A stretch of DNA of 64,000 bases from Apium graveolens (lineage: Eukaryota; Streptophyta; Magnoliopsida; Apiales; Apiaceae). A program made the position numbers and the translations under genes. Shown here one piece after another: positions 24,414 to 36,194 of the stretch. Positions within the stretch are counted from its first letter, which is position 1, and every line of letters begins with the position of its first letter. Below the pieces are notes generated by a model. It was not told where the DNA came from. It saw only the letters and a program-made list of their open reading frames with translations, and searched no databases. The stretch is taken from the NCBI RefSeq assembly GCF_009905375.1, contig NC_133647.1, forward strand, positions 169,120,275 through 169,184,274, given 5' to 3'.

Positions 24414-26997
24414 TGTCGAGAAGATAGCTTATGACTTGGTCTCCGTGTTTGCATTATTGTTTAAATTGATTTATGTTGACTATTTCCTACTTCTCTTTTG
24501 TATTAGTGATAAAAAATTTCATTTATAGCCACTCTTAAAGGCTGTTTCAGTAGGCTATTATAGTTTTGTTGCACCAGTTAGCAGATAATATTTTTGGTTA
24601 ACGTTGCTAAAACGTCATGCATACTATCTGTTATGAGCATAACTATTCAATCGGACGCTGGCTGGTTTTGTGCGTAAGGTTGAGGCGGGTTTCCATGCCA
24701 AAGGAGAGTGCCTGCGGGGGCTGCCTTAGGCAATCTGTGTGTGGGGCTGGTTGGGAGCTGGAGCCACTTCCCTTATGAGCCCAAGGGCGACACCAGTCAA
24801 GTTGTCCCAAGGAGTATGGCAGATGCCTACCGAAGGCCGAGTTGTGACAAGATTATAGTATCTAAGAACTTGCATAATCTGGTTGTGTAATTGAACGAAA
24901 TTATTAATAGCAAGTCTGCAAAGTTACAGGGATCCTCAATTGAGCATCACATTCCAAATTCCGGAGGTGCTGCACAGCACATCAGAATTTTATTTTGCCA
25001 GGGAAGCATATCGAAGTATGACATATGCATTTTTTTCTCAATCATGAAGTCCTCATTTCTTGAAAATCCTCCCGATAAACTAGCACCACCAGTGCATTTT
25101 TTTCTAGATATGAATGTTTACTCTTTCAATTGTGCGGCTTAATGTCTTCATGTCACAGGATGAAGGCTTTCTTTTAGAATTTTAGGCTTTATCTTTTAGG
25201 GTGATCTCCTTCCAGTGTACTATAAAAAGAGTCTGCAAAAGGTGAGATGTAGGCAAATATATGACAACATTTCTTAAATTAGGAACCAAATTCACGGTGA
25301 GTATTTAGAAATTGTAGCTTTATTTTTTAATTGTTTTGTTGTATCCAGGTGAAATTTCACATGGTATTTAGTGTATTCTTTATAACACATTCCCACACTC
25401 GTCTGCAAATCATAAAGCTATTTGAGTTTTTGTGCTCTTGCACTTTACGATATTCACGATTTAATCTCTACAAATAACCTGGCTAAGAAAATATGAAAAA
25501 TTAAATGATGTTGACGAGGCTTAATTGTTTCCAATGCTATGATGTTAGTACTTAAAAGGGATGACAGGTTGGTACTTGCGTAGTCAGGGTCTGTGTGAAC
25601 TGATTGATGTTAATTATTTACTGATACTTGTATATTGATATGTACAGGTCTGGTGTTGGAGTCGGAGGGAGTGAAGCACAGCGTGCCATATATAAGGGGA
25701 AAGAAGGAGCAGAGAAATTAAATGCCGGAAAGACCCCATAATGAGTATATCAAAGTTGATGTCTGTTGTATACTTGCATCTCATAGGAGTATCACTTTTC
25801 TGTTTTTGGAGCACACCCACGCTTTTGTTTGGAAACAAGTCTTAGCTTTTATCCAAAAAAATTCTTATTAAGCGCCTATTAGGTGATGTTGGAAATTAGT
25901 TTGCAAACATGAGAAATGAAAGTTAATAATCCTTCAATGTCAATTGCTTATCAGTGATTTATGAACCCAGCTGTAGCATATAATGAATATATGCAGGTAG
26001 TTCACTAACTGGCTTCCCAGGTGTATTGCAGTGATTTTCTTTTCTTAACATTTTATTTCTGTCTCACTGTCTCAGGTTATTTAAACCTAATTCACCAACG
26101 AAGCTTATATTGTGTTCTTCAAAGTATTTATTTTAAAATATAATGAAAAAATTGAACTTCTATTTATTTCTTGAATTCGTTTCCAAAATTATTTTTATAC
26201 AAAAAACCTAAAATAAATTCAAAATCTTCCCCCGCATTAAGTTGTAAAATATCCCAGTTTTTTTAGTTTACCAAAAATTCAAAATCTTCCACATACTATA
26301 ATAATATTATAATAATTGGTCCATAACAATAATCTGTAGTAGTTGGCACATAGAAGTCTGGTTGATGGTACTAAAAATTTCATGTTAAGGCTTTAACAAA
26401 GTTGATGTATATTTTTGGTGTCATCTACAGAATTCATTCCTCTAGTTTCTGCCAACATATATTATAATGTATTATTTATTTCCCTCACTCTTTCTGTGTA
26501 TTATCGTTTGAAAACATATCACTTGTACTGAATTGCGGTTAATTATGTTAAACTCTTTATTGATTTTTTTTTAAAACGAGGTCTTTATGATATTAGTTTG
26601 TACTAGATGCATTACCTTCACTCGTCTTGGTAATCCTTTGGCAGGTTAACTTGCAAATATTGTCGTAAGTCGGTGGATCTGTTATTTAAGTCTTTTTAGT
26701 ATGATGTCAAACATAGTGTAGTGGCATCTGCTGAGAGAATATGTAAGACTTTTGCAGTGGTCTAGGAAATAATGCGAGTTGAGACGTATAGCATATGCAC
26801 ATTATAGACAACTGAGCAGTTATTATGGAGTCTGGTTATAGTATTTGAACAGATTTTTGTGAGAATTATCAGATGCCACTGATTAAAAAAATGCCCACAA
26901 TCTTGAATCTTCAGGATACACGCAAAAGCTTTATATTGTTACATTTTTCATCAACAAGCCTCTCTTTAGTCTTTATGCACATATGCATATTACATTT
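24414..26997. other. Intergenic region between LysM kinase and RNI-like gene
   Basis: A GC-rich island at about 24650-24860 (open at 24708-24890) stands out from the AT-rich surroundings. I do not recognise it. An exon-like piece follows an acceptor at about 25647 and reads GVGVGGSEAQRAIYKGKEGA before a stop at about 25740. Its family is unknown to me. At about 26345-26700 the sequence resembles the downstream flank of the F-box gene at 48.2-48.6 kb, including CAGGTTAACTTGC in both. Confidence 0.45.
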
Positions 26998-29900
26998 CTA
27001 GTTCCTGGTGATTCGAGTTTTACTTGCCAGTGCAATTGCTTTTGCATCGGTGCTCACTGCAACCCAATCTCTCTCTGCGCGTCTTTTATGCTGCCTCGCA
27101 TTTTTAGCTCGTTTCGGTGCCAATCGAGCATCTCTCTCTGCAAATGCAAGTCTAAATCTTTCTGCTATTGGCAACGCATTGCAATTAACATATGAGGATG
27201 TTGCAATTTTAACTTCCCATGTCCTTGCATCAATATCTTTGAGTAGGAAATCGTCCAACACTGTTCTCATCAACGCTTCACATGGAACAAGCATCCCTTT
27301 ATAGCCAAAGGGTGATGACTTCGGATTTACTATAATGCGTGGGCATTCACTGGATAACGTCTCTAATGAATCTTTGTCAATTTTTGGCTATATATATGAA
27401 ATATTTTCAGCAACAAACTCAAGATGATAAACAGTTATAATAATTTAATACGCACACAATGTCCCAATGGATAATTAAATTATATTACATACTAGTTTGA
27501 TAGAAAATTTAAAGACACAAAAGCAATATAGAATTTCATACCCAAACAAGCCAGCGAAGGGAATATGCACCATGACCAATCTCGGCAGTAACAAGTTCCT
27601 CCCAGGACTCTCCTTCAACGTTATCTAGGGTTGGTTTTAAGATTCCCAAACAACGACGAGCAGTAAGCTCACTCCGCAGGCACCCTCTGCAACATTTAGT
27701 TTGGTTAATAGCCTTATTTAAGGATATACATTTATAATACCTTATCAAATCAAAACCAGTGCCCTTATTAACCAGTATTCTGGGCCACTTAAGTACATCG
27801 ACATTAGGTACATATATATTAGAAGTAATCATGCAGGCTCTATAATTCAAAGTTAAAGTCGGGATTATTGTGCAATAGAGTTCATAATCCAATAATTCAT
27901 TTTGACGTGGAAATAATGTTTCAATAAATGTACACAACAATAGGCTTTGGCATTGCATGCAGATAAGAAGTTTCAAGATGTTGCATCTTTTTTTCTTACA
28001 CAACCAGCTGAAATAAGCTAATACTCATTCTTGTAAAACAAGGAACAACAAGCTAAGTCTCAAGCAGTCGATGCTAGTTCCATCTGGACATAATTGGAGT
28101 AAAAATTCTCCTCTAAAATATATGAATTTACATAAGAGTTATTTTCATTTTGCATCCCAACGCTTTCGGGTAAATATAAATTGTGTACAGAACTTTGAAT
28201 ATATATAATCCGCACCCTTCAGTTATGATACCCCTCTCAGAAAACACCCTTTATGGCACATCCCCGTTATATTTGACGGTGAATTAATGGTCAAATGTTT
28301 GATGTACCCCAAATACAACTAATTATATCAAAATAACAAAACGCAACCACTTTTGAAACAAAACAGAACAAAATCCTCTGCTTCAAAGTGGGCGATAACC
28401 TTGCGAAAAGATGTCGAAACCACGTCTCACGATACAACAAGCATAACCCCGTACTGAGCCACAACATCCACAGAAGGTCAAGGAGTGTCTTTGAACAAGC
28501 ATTCACTTAGTGTTTCAAACGAGGTCTCGTACATCTGATGAATCTTCTTCTCGCGGATGTGTCGGTAGAGATGAACCACGAATGATTTGACCGAGTCGGG
28601 TACGAAATTCGGGTCGTAACCGGCCGATTCGAGCTGTTGAGTTTCTTCGAACTCGTAATTGGACGCCATTGTTTTGGGGGTGAAGTGAAATTAGGGTTTA
28701 GCGATAAGAAGAGTGTGATGTTTGTGCGTTTTGTTAAAGCCCTAATTGGGGAGAATGTGTGTTGTTTGGGATAAAATTATTGAGCATGGGCCTGTTTTGA
28801 TGCTTGATTGTTTAGGCCCATCATGGTGTACCTAGTTTAATACATACAAAGGGTGCTTCAAAGAAAATAACCAACAAATCTGTTTCAAAAATTAGAGGAG
28901 AATAATTACGTTTTGTTCATAAAATGGCTTACATGTTCATATAGAACCAGAAATGACTGTTATATTGCCTAATTACATTATTACCCTCGGCTGACTGTTA
29001 CTTCACGGTCAAACATGACGGGAATCTGGCTAAAGGGTGTTTTCTGTTAGAGATCTCATAGTTGAGGGTTGTTGATTGTATATTTTAAAAGTTATGTGCC
29101 AATTCTGCATTTACCTGAAAGCGTTGGGATGCATAATGAAAATAACTCTTTACATAATATATTAATGTGGGAGCAATTGTTAGGAGCTGGAAATGACATT
29201 TTCCACTCGGTGTAAGTTTGATCTATTACTTCTATGTCATTAAGCTTTTACAGAACTAGGAAGTAGGAAACAAGGAATGGCTGAGCTCATCAAACTATTA
29301 CAATAGTCATCAGTACCAATTTATATTGAATGAGCTTAACAGTTTCTGAGTAGTAAACCGAGGATCCTAAAAGATATGCACTGAAGTGTTGATAAATTAT
29401 TCAAACCAGTGAGCCTCAGTTTAATATACACTAGTAGAGACAATGAGGATGAGTAATGAACTGTCTTTGAGTTATGGTTGTCAATATATAGTAATTACGG
29501 TTCTTACTATCAATATTTTTTAGAAAATAGTGACACCAACCGCGGTTTCAGTCGCAAAATCGGTGTTAGTCTTTTAACTAAAGATATTAATATTTGAGGA
29601 AGCCAATTTCATCTCCTGTAAGTTGGAGAAGAACTTTCTGCTCATACTGGATACAAAAATAGAATATCAGATGTAGTATGATAGTATGACAGTATGACCT
29701 ACTCTGCTTACAGCTCTGTACTACTAAATCTTTATTTAGCATCACTCAGCCACCACTAAAGATTAAACATTCAACAAAAACAAAAGCAAAAGCAAGATGT
29801 AGTACTATAATTTTGTTCCAAGAACAAAACTGTAACAGGTTATCAAGTTCAATACTTATTTTAAAAAGCTTACCCCCATCTTAAAATCTGTAATGAATGG

Positions 29901-32900
29901 CAATGTTCCAGAATTTGAGAAACACCAAATGATGAGATTCTGCTACATCGGCTGCACAAAAATATTCTAAATAAGACAAATGCTAATGAAACCAATTTTT
30001 TTAACTTTGCCCCGCACCAAGAGACAACTTTATAGTGTTCAAATTTCAATTTCATTAAATATTAGATTCAAAATTAGGACATATCCAATTTAACGTCAGT
30101 AAATAAGGTGTAACCAAACCATCTAAAAAGTACTACAAAATGCAAATTCTATATGAACTGTATCAATAGGGCCATTTAGTAGATGTTTTCTTTCAAGGTT
30201 CTACATTCATTTTTTGTTGTTTTTCGTCTCCCGATTACAAAAATACAGACATACAAGTTGTGACATCGAGTATAATTTGTGGTCTAATTAAAATGCGGTA
30301 CAGAGTTTAAATCTTGACGGATCAAAGGTCTGCAGAAGTGGTTGGTAATGGTAAGCATCAATTTTTAACTTCTAAAGAATCTGCATGTTTCAAATCCTGT
30401 AGCTTTCAGTTTTATTTATCAATTTTACTTATTCTATTTTCAAGGAAGCCGACTTCTCCCGCCTGTTTAACTACAGTCAGAAATCAAATTACAGGGGACA
30501 CTTTGTTATGCTAATCTTGTGAAACTGATCAGTTACTTCTTAAAAGAGGAGCACTGACTTCTTGTGCATGAGTTCATGCATCGGGCCGGCTTGGAAAGAC
30601 ATCCAATCAGGAGTTGGTCTCTACATCTTATTAGCTATAATCCAGTCAAAATGCTCTTTACTTGAGTATTATGTATGCGTTAAATTTAAAACCATGCGCT
30701 GATGTCACAAAGGAATCCCTATGCCACCCAAACGATATTTTATTATGGAATATAAATAAAGGACACCATTGTTATTGAACCTGTATTTTCTTCAAGTCTC
30801 AATTTTAGATGTTTGTTATTCCAAACTTATATTCACTCTACTATGACTGTAGCACATGTTAAATTGGCTACAAATTCTCGAGCGCCATCATCGTTATATG
30901 TATCTCCAATGTTAAAATGGAGGTTGTACAAAAACTATTCAGGTTTGTGTGTATTTCTGCTTTGTGATGCAGCTACATGGTTATATTGAAACAGGGTTCC
31001 TCTGAACCGCTCTCTTGGAATCTCATTTTAGTTGTTACTTGTGTATTCTATAAGTTAAATTAGTAAGTTGATCCAATGATCAAGAGGGTTGTTGTAAGCC
31101 TTTGCGGCACATGCTTTAAAGTACATTTTGTAATGTGATCCAGTTGCTTAGATGACTTTTTTATTTCAGCTGTTGAAGTTAGGTTTTGTTTTGGTTTTGT
31201 TAATGTCAAAGAGGAAATATACAGGTGCTTGGGTTTCTTCCCTTAACACCTTTTCATTTAAACTTTAAATTATGCAAAACTGACAACTACAATAACAGGG
31301 GAAGTCTTATCTTGGTATAACCGTATAAGGATACATATCTGTACTTAATTGAGTGTTTTAAGGGTATATATACCGCCATTTACTATGTGGTTGAGCTTGT
31401 TTATAAACTAATGCAGCTCAAGCTTCAATTCCATATGTGACTTTTTAATGATATATGTTGTCTACTTTAAGGACAATATTTGCATATATTTTCTCTTGCT
31501 TACTATGATAAGTATTCATATTATATTCAGTTTGCGTAGACCGTCTCTTTAGATTATAACTAAAGAATAACATATCAGAAATATCTCTTGTTTCACATTG
31601 GTATGATTTTTCTTATCTGGTTAGTGATTAATGCCCATGCCGGCCTAGAGAGGGAAGGGATCTCATTCTTTAAATTTTGAGGGTTACTTTTTCAAAGGGA
31701 TGTTATATTACTGTGTAGAGTGTAGACACAAAAGAGAGCTCTAAAGGCAAAACCCTCGCCACCATCCACAAAATCTTCTATTTTCTATACCATATCTTGC
31801 TAAACTATTTCAATATGAGGTTTAGTTGAGAGAAGTCAAATTAGTTATTATCAGCTAATCATCATCTTGTTTGTTGGTAATTCATGTACACACCATTTAA
31901 AATATCAAATTTAAATTGCTTAATAAGACTTCAAATTAGTAATAACTAGCAATAAAAATGGCAAGAGTCATTGCAATAGGTTCATGTTCCTGTAATGTAG
32001 CTATATAATCCATTCTAGATAAACATGGTATGGCAAATAATATATACCAGGTTTGTTATTTTCCGATCAATTAATATACTTGGGACAATATTCGATTTGT
32101 GGTTACCAAGTAGAGTTACAATTGGAGTTGCTTAAAGGATTTTCTTTTTATGTGTTTCATATGTTAAACATTATTTGAAGTGAATTGTGCTTTAACACAC
32201 TGTTTGAATATTTCGATAGTTTAAGTATGACTTTAATATAACAATAATTGGGTTTTAAATATACTAGCATAAATCCCGTGCGATGCACGGGTCCCATTAA
32301 TATTTTAATTTTTATTTATCAAGTTATATTATATTTTTAAAATATTTATATAAATATATAATGATTATAAATTTATAATAAAAGTGATCGTAATTTAGTA
32401 GAATAAATAGACTAATTCTAGTAGTTTAACAATTTAGTAGTTTAGCAGATATATAACACTATTATTTATATATTTTAATAATAGGATAAGTTGTATTCGT
32501 AGTTTAGTAGGATAAGTATACTATATTTAGTAGTAGTTTAATAATTTAGTAGTTTATTAGATATATAACACTATTTATCTATTTTTGTAATAATCAAAAT
32601 TAGGGAATTATCGTTGAACCAAACCGTTGAACCAAATTATCTCTATTCCGGCTATTATAGTATAGTATAGATTTGTGTAGAGTAAAACTATTGTATTTAT
32701 GTGTATGTTCTTTTACACGTGAGGTAGTTGATTAGATATGAAGGTTAAATATAAGCCCAATTGTTTCGGGGCCGAATCCATTATATTCCGTATTAGACTG
32801 TTAGTCCATGTTAGACACTTCCAACCGAGGCCCAATAACAAAGCCTCGACGAGTTACATTACATTATTTGCCTACAGCAAATTGAGAAAATTACTTTACA

Positions 32901-34012
32901 ACTAGTCCAATAAGATATACACCATGCCACTTTATATAATGGGCTGCAAATAATAAATTATTTTGAAAGATAACTAAGGATTGAGCCACATAATAAGTCT
33001 CCATTTTACACAGTCTTAACTCTTGAGTTCGATGAACAGAGTCGAATTGCAATTTATACCTTATATCAGCAGCACGTAGACATTTGAATCTCTTTGCTAC
33101 GACTGATATCCCGTAATCAGACACATCCGAATCAGATACGTCAAGAATATCCCAGGAACTTTCAGCTAATGTGATGATCACATTATCATCCAGTAATCTT
33201 CTTCTTCTTGCAATTGCTGCTATTGTTATCTAAAACATGTCAATAGATGTCAATGCAGGCCTTAAATCAAGTCAGATTACTTTAAATGACTGAAATAAGA
33301 CCTCAGTCTCTTCTTTCATCTTTTTACTAATGGAAGTTATGGAACCTCAATCTCTTCTTTCATCTTTTTATTAATGGAACCTCAATCTCTTCTTTCATCT
33401 TTTTATTAATGGAACCTCAATCTCTTCTTATTTACTAAGATGCAAAAACAACAGAGACTTGTTAAAATTAGGTCCACGTCTAGAATAATAATTATTTTTT
33501 ATTAAACTAATTTAAGCAATATGCACAATAATCTGTACAACTTTAACATTTTACATTAAATCCGATCCTATTTCAAGATGGTAATTAAATGATAGGCTCG
33601 CTTGAAATTACGAGAGCCAGGAACTACGGTTCTGTAACTCATGATAGCGGTGTAAAACAATAATTGAAATACTAACCTTAACATGGGAAGGTAACTTAGA
33701 AGCAATTTGGGGCAAGTCATCAATGATATCTTCCAGATGCTTTCCAATCACTTGAATGCATAAAGTAATCAAACTTGGAACAGGTTTTGGCTTCTCACGT
33801 GCTAATACTACTTAAGAATCAATTCCAATTCAAATTATTGATCAAATAGAGAGAGAGAGAGAGAGCGGGGAGGGAGGGAGGGGGGGAGAGAGAGAGAGAG
33901 AGAGAGAGATGTACTTACTGGGCGTGGGGATATCATCGAAATAGTCAGGCTTATTGGAATTGGAATTCAAATTAAGTTTCTGGAACGACGTATGCAGAGC
34001 TTTTCCTTCCAT
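26998..34012 (-). CDS. RNI-like (leucine-rich repeat) protein, six exons
   Basis: Exons on the minus strand are 34012-33919, 33801-33677, 33229-33060, 29951-29874, 27686-27542 and 27387-26998. All have GT-AG borders and join in phase into 333 aa. The start ATG gives MEGKALHTSFQKL. Features are LITLCIQVIGKHLEDIIDDL, an IARRRRLLDDNVI stretch, LRR-like units (VSDYGISVVAKRFKCL; ISSFGVSQILEHCHSLQILR), then ARRCLGILKP and WEELVTAEIGHGAYSLRWL. The basic, Ala-rich C-terminus has ERFRLAFAERDARLAPKRAK. This matches a conserved plant RNI-like protein family related to F-box/LRR proteins, though no F-box is visible. The molecular role is not known to me. The 3.1-kb third intron contains a Helitron and the 2.2-kb fourth intron a Pack-MULE, yet all splice borders and the frame look intact. 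The gene diverges from the LRR kinase at 36.2 kb. Confidence 0.85.
28330..28669 (-). pseudogene. Captured 5' coding fragment of eIF3 subunit L
   Basis: From the ATG at 28669 the frame reads MASNYEFEETQQLESAGYDP, then VPDSVKSFVVHLYRHI and MYETSFETLSECLFKDTP. This fits the N-terminus of plant eIF3 subunit L, a part of the translation initiation factor 3 complex. After FKDTP comes TGA where the family has Trp. Similarity resumes in another frame as LCLLYRETWFRHLFARLS and LKQR, then stops at about 28370. A few codons expected between HIREK and HQMYE also seem to be missing. This is a fragment of about 100 codons that cannot make the factor. It could still make a 63-aa peptide if transcribed. Confidence 0.85.
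28670..28850 (-). promoter_or_regulatory. Captured promoter and 5' UTR of eIF3L inside the Pack-MULE
   Basis: Upstream of the fragment's ATG on the minus strand is a telo-box AAACCCTAA (reverse of 28691-28699). There are two TGGGCC-type site II words, at 28797-28802 (reads GGCCCA on the minus strand) and 28825-28830 (reads TGGGCC on the minus strand). This pairing is typical of plant genes for the translation machinery. The fragment thus seems to bring its own core promoter, pointing in the same direction as the host gene's last two exons. Confidence 0.55.
29149..32890. other. Remaining large-intron sequence of the RNI-like gene
   Basis: Apart from the 78-bp exon at 29874-29951 and the Helitron at 32264-32671, this is AT-rich intron DNA. 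I see no further coding motif. The frame at 30314-30514 has no family signature. Confidence 0.6.
32264..32671 (-). mobile_element. Non-autonomous Helitron, 408 bp
   Basis: Read on the minus strand it starts TCTATACTATACTATAAT after an A and ends in CTAG followed by T, as Helitrons do (A-T target, 5' TC, 3' CTRR). A perfect 7-bp stem, CCCGTGC/GCACGGG (32275-32281 with 32285-32291), lies about 7 bp before the CTAG end. There is no target duplication and no Rep/helicase frame. It is in the third intron of the RNI-like gene. Confidence 0.85.
33301..33430 (+). repeat. Tandem repeat, period about 35 bp, in intron 2 of the RNI-like gene
   Basis: The unit CCTCAATCTCTTCTTTCATC followed by TTTTTATTAATGGAA occurs about three and a half times. 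The first unit is slightly diverged and has extra bases. It lies between the exons at 33060-33229 and 33677-33801. Confidence 0.85.
33849..33909 (+). repeat. GA microsatellite in intron 1 of the RNI-like gene
   Basis: GA dinucleotides are interrupted by a GGGAGGGAGGG section. The tract fills most of the 117-bp first intron, between the exons ending at 33919 and starting at 33801. Confidence 0.9.
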
Positions 34013-35494
34013 TCACCAACACAACAACCAAAAACAATATTAGCAGCAGCGGCGTATCTGTCGGACTTCAATCGGATGCCGCTAAACCTCCGAAATCACA
34101 TTATTCTATTTGTCAAGACAGACGACTTCTATTATTTACCTTTTTTTTTAAATAACTATTACTATCATTTTTAAATTGCAATTTTTTATTAATTAAATAA
34201 AATTTATTCATCTTTCTGCCTTCTGCTTCTACATAAAATGAAAAAATGAATTTTCTTTTTACCAGATTTACTAATTCGGCCAATTTAAACCTATTTGATA
34301 TAGAGCAATACTGGATAGAGGATAAAGGTATACTATTTTTTTCATTTTTTTATAATGCTCTTTTTCTTCTTTTTCACTAATTTTCAGTAGTTCTTATTTT
34401 TTTTCTTCAAAATTAGCGCATATCAAATTATCAATAGTTATGTACCTAATTATGTACTTTATTTAAACTTAATTTAAATTAATTACTATTATAAAAAATG
34501 ATGATTAATATTTTTATTTACAAAATTCATATTCTTTATATTTCGATTATGTTTTTTTTGGAATAGGTCTTTTTTGTATGAACAAGATTTTCTATAATAA
34601 ATTGAGTTTTTTGTTACAATTTTGTAAATTCTACACTATTTTTTTCTAAAATTGATTACATTGAGTTGTAATAGGTCTCACAAATATTTCCACTTTGAAA
34701 AAAAAAATATGTTCCGAGAAAACGTATATGGTTGATATTTTTGGAGCATATCTCAAATTTGATATTTAAATCACCAATTTAAAAAAAAATGATATTTAGG
34801 GCCATCACCCATTTTTATAATTATTTTCAATTATATACTATGTTATTTCAGTCAAACTTAATTGATAAAAAAAATTAAACAACACATATATAAATTAGAA
34901 AAGAAAATGTATGATTAAAATTTAAAAAATGAGAAAGTAAAAAAAGGAGGAGAAAATGGATAACCAATCAAAAAAATTAATTTATGTATACTTAAAAGAT
35001 GATGGAATCTAAAACTATAACAAGAAAAGAAGACTTGAATCCAATTTACTCTATGAAAAGAAAATAAAAGTTTGTTATAACACGATGCCAATTGCCAACA
35101 AAGGTAGTTGTGAAATATCTATATGAGCTGTGTTGATAATGAAACATCTGTATGATCTGTATGTGGCTGAAGTGGAAGAGCAGTGAGTAGGAGCTGCATT
35201 CTCGATCCTGAATTTTGAGACCAATGTCTCGAGAGATGTCTTAATCAGGAGATATTTGGACATTATGCTTATAAAACATTGGGTGCACATTACAAACAAG
35301 TATTTGTTTAATCATATTTAGGCCTCAGCTAACAGTCTATCGATTTTCAGTTTAATAATAATAAGGTTCTTTCTTTTAAGATTCATCAAGCTGAATGTGA
35401 ACTCAAAGATTTGAATTCCGCAGAGAAAAAAAAATGGAAAGCTAATGCAAGAATTGTAGAGATTTGTGCAGGTCAGAAACATGCTTGGATGCCG

Positions 35495-35568
<74 letters not shown>

Positions 35569-36194
35569 TTTCATCAAACATTCAAACCGGTATGGATGTT
35601 CAAGATATTGGAATTTGGAGAAAGCTGTTGTTGAGTTTATGTCCATTGTGGAAAACTTGATGGCCGATGTTTATGAAAGAGATGGATATCGAGTTTTCAG
35701 AAGCTATTATGAGGGTGGTCAGAGAGACGTAAGCTGGCCCGAGCTGATTCTTGTTCCGTGGAAATGAGGTAACTCATCTGGTCAAAATGAGTGGCGGCTA
35801 TGGAAAGAATAATAGTATATGAATATTTTGTTAGCTTCTGTAGAACATACACTTGCTAAACATGCTTTAGTTGCTAGTTCTAATATTGTCTGGCGGGGAT
35901 TCTGTTCGATTACATGCATCTCACATAAAAACAGATTGGTGTCAAAACACAAGATGGACTAGCTTATGAATTTAGAAAAGTCTGCTTTTGCAAATTGTGA
36001 ATACTACAGCTTTCTTAATCAGAAAAGTACATGTTACTGGTCATTTCTGGAGTTGTGCAAAAAGACACTTTGAATGTTCTACTTCTACCAGTTGATTACT
36101 GACCACACCATAAAAACCCCCCTCCACCTTCATGTTTTAGGATTATGTTTTGCTGTATACTTTACCAACATTTCCTCCTTTTCATTGTGCAACC
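34013..36194. other. Divergent spacer between RNI-like gene and LRR kinase
   Basis: AT-rich DNA. A GA microsatellite spans 35494-35566. Around it the frame 35411-35767 ends in a non-repetitive piece (SIVENLMADVYERDGYRVF, then WPELILVPW), which could be an exon relic. A similar start, MSSMEDMKRDIYERDE, appears at about 53083. I do not recognise the family. The frame's middle is only translated GA repeat. Confidence 0.4.

Larger units (their letters stand above)
28136..29148 (-). mobile_element. Pack-MULE (Mutator-like) carrying an eIF3L gene fragment, 1013 bp
   Basis: Both ends start GAGTTATTTTCATT when read inward and continue as inverted repeats of about 150 bp (28136-28290 and 28995-29148), with shared words such as GCATCCCAACGCTTTC and AGAAAACACCCTTTA. 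The flanks are the exact 9-bp repeat TTTACATAA (28127-28135 and 29149-29157). Long terminal repeats plus a 9-bp duplication define a Mutator-like element. It has no transposase. Its cargo is the upstream region and first coding part of an eIF3 subunit L gene, on the minus strand. It lies wholly within the fourth intron of the RNI-like gene, also on the minus strand. Confidence 0.93.

Noticed and set aside
27008..27304. A 98-codon frame on the plus strand
   Set aside because: It is the opposite-strand shadow of the last exon of the RNI-like gene, which has splice and family support.
28330..28669. A functional eIF3 subunit L gene
   Set aside because: Only about 100 of the family's several hundred codons are present, with a stop and frame change, all inside a Pack-MULE.
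35411..35767. A 118-codon gene with an Arg-Glu repeat domain
   Set aside because: The repeat is translated GA microsatellite. Only the last 60 codons look protein-like, and they have no support.
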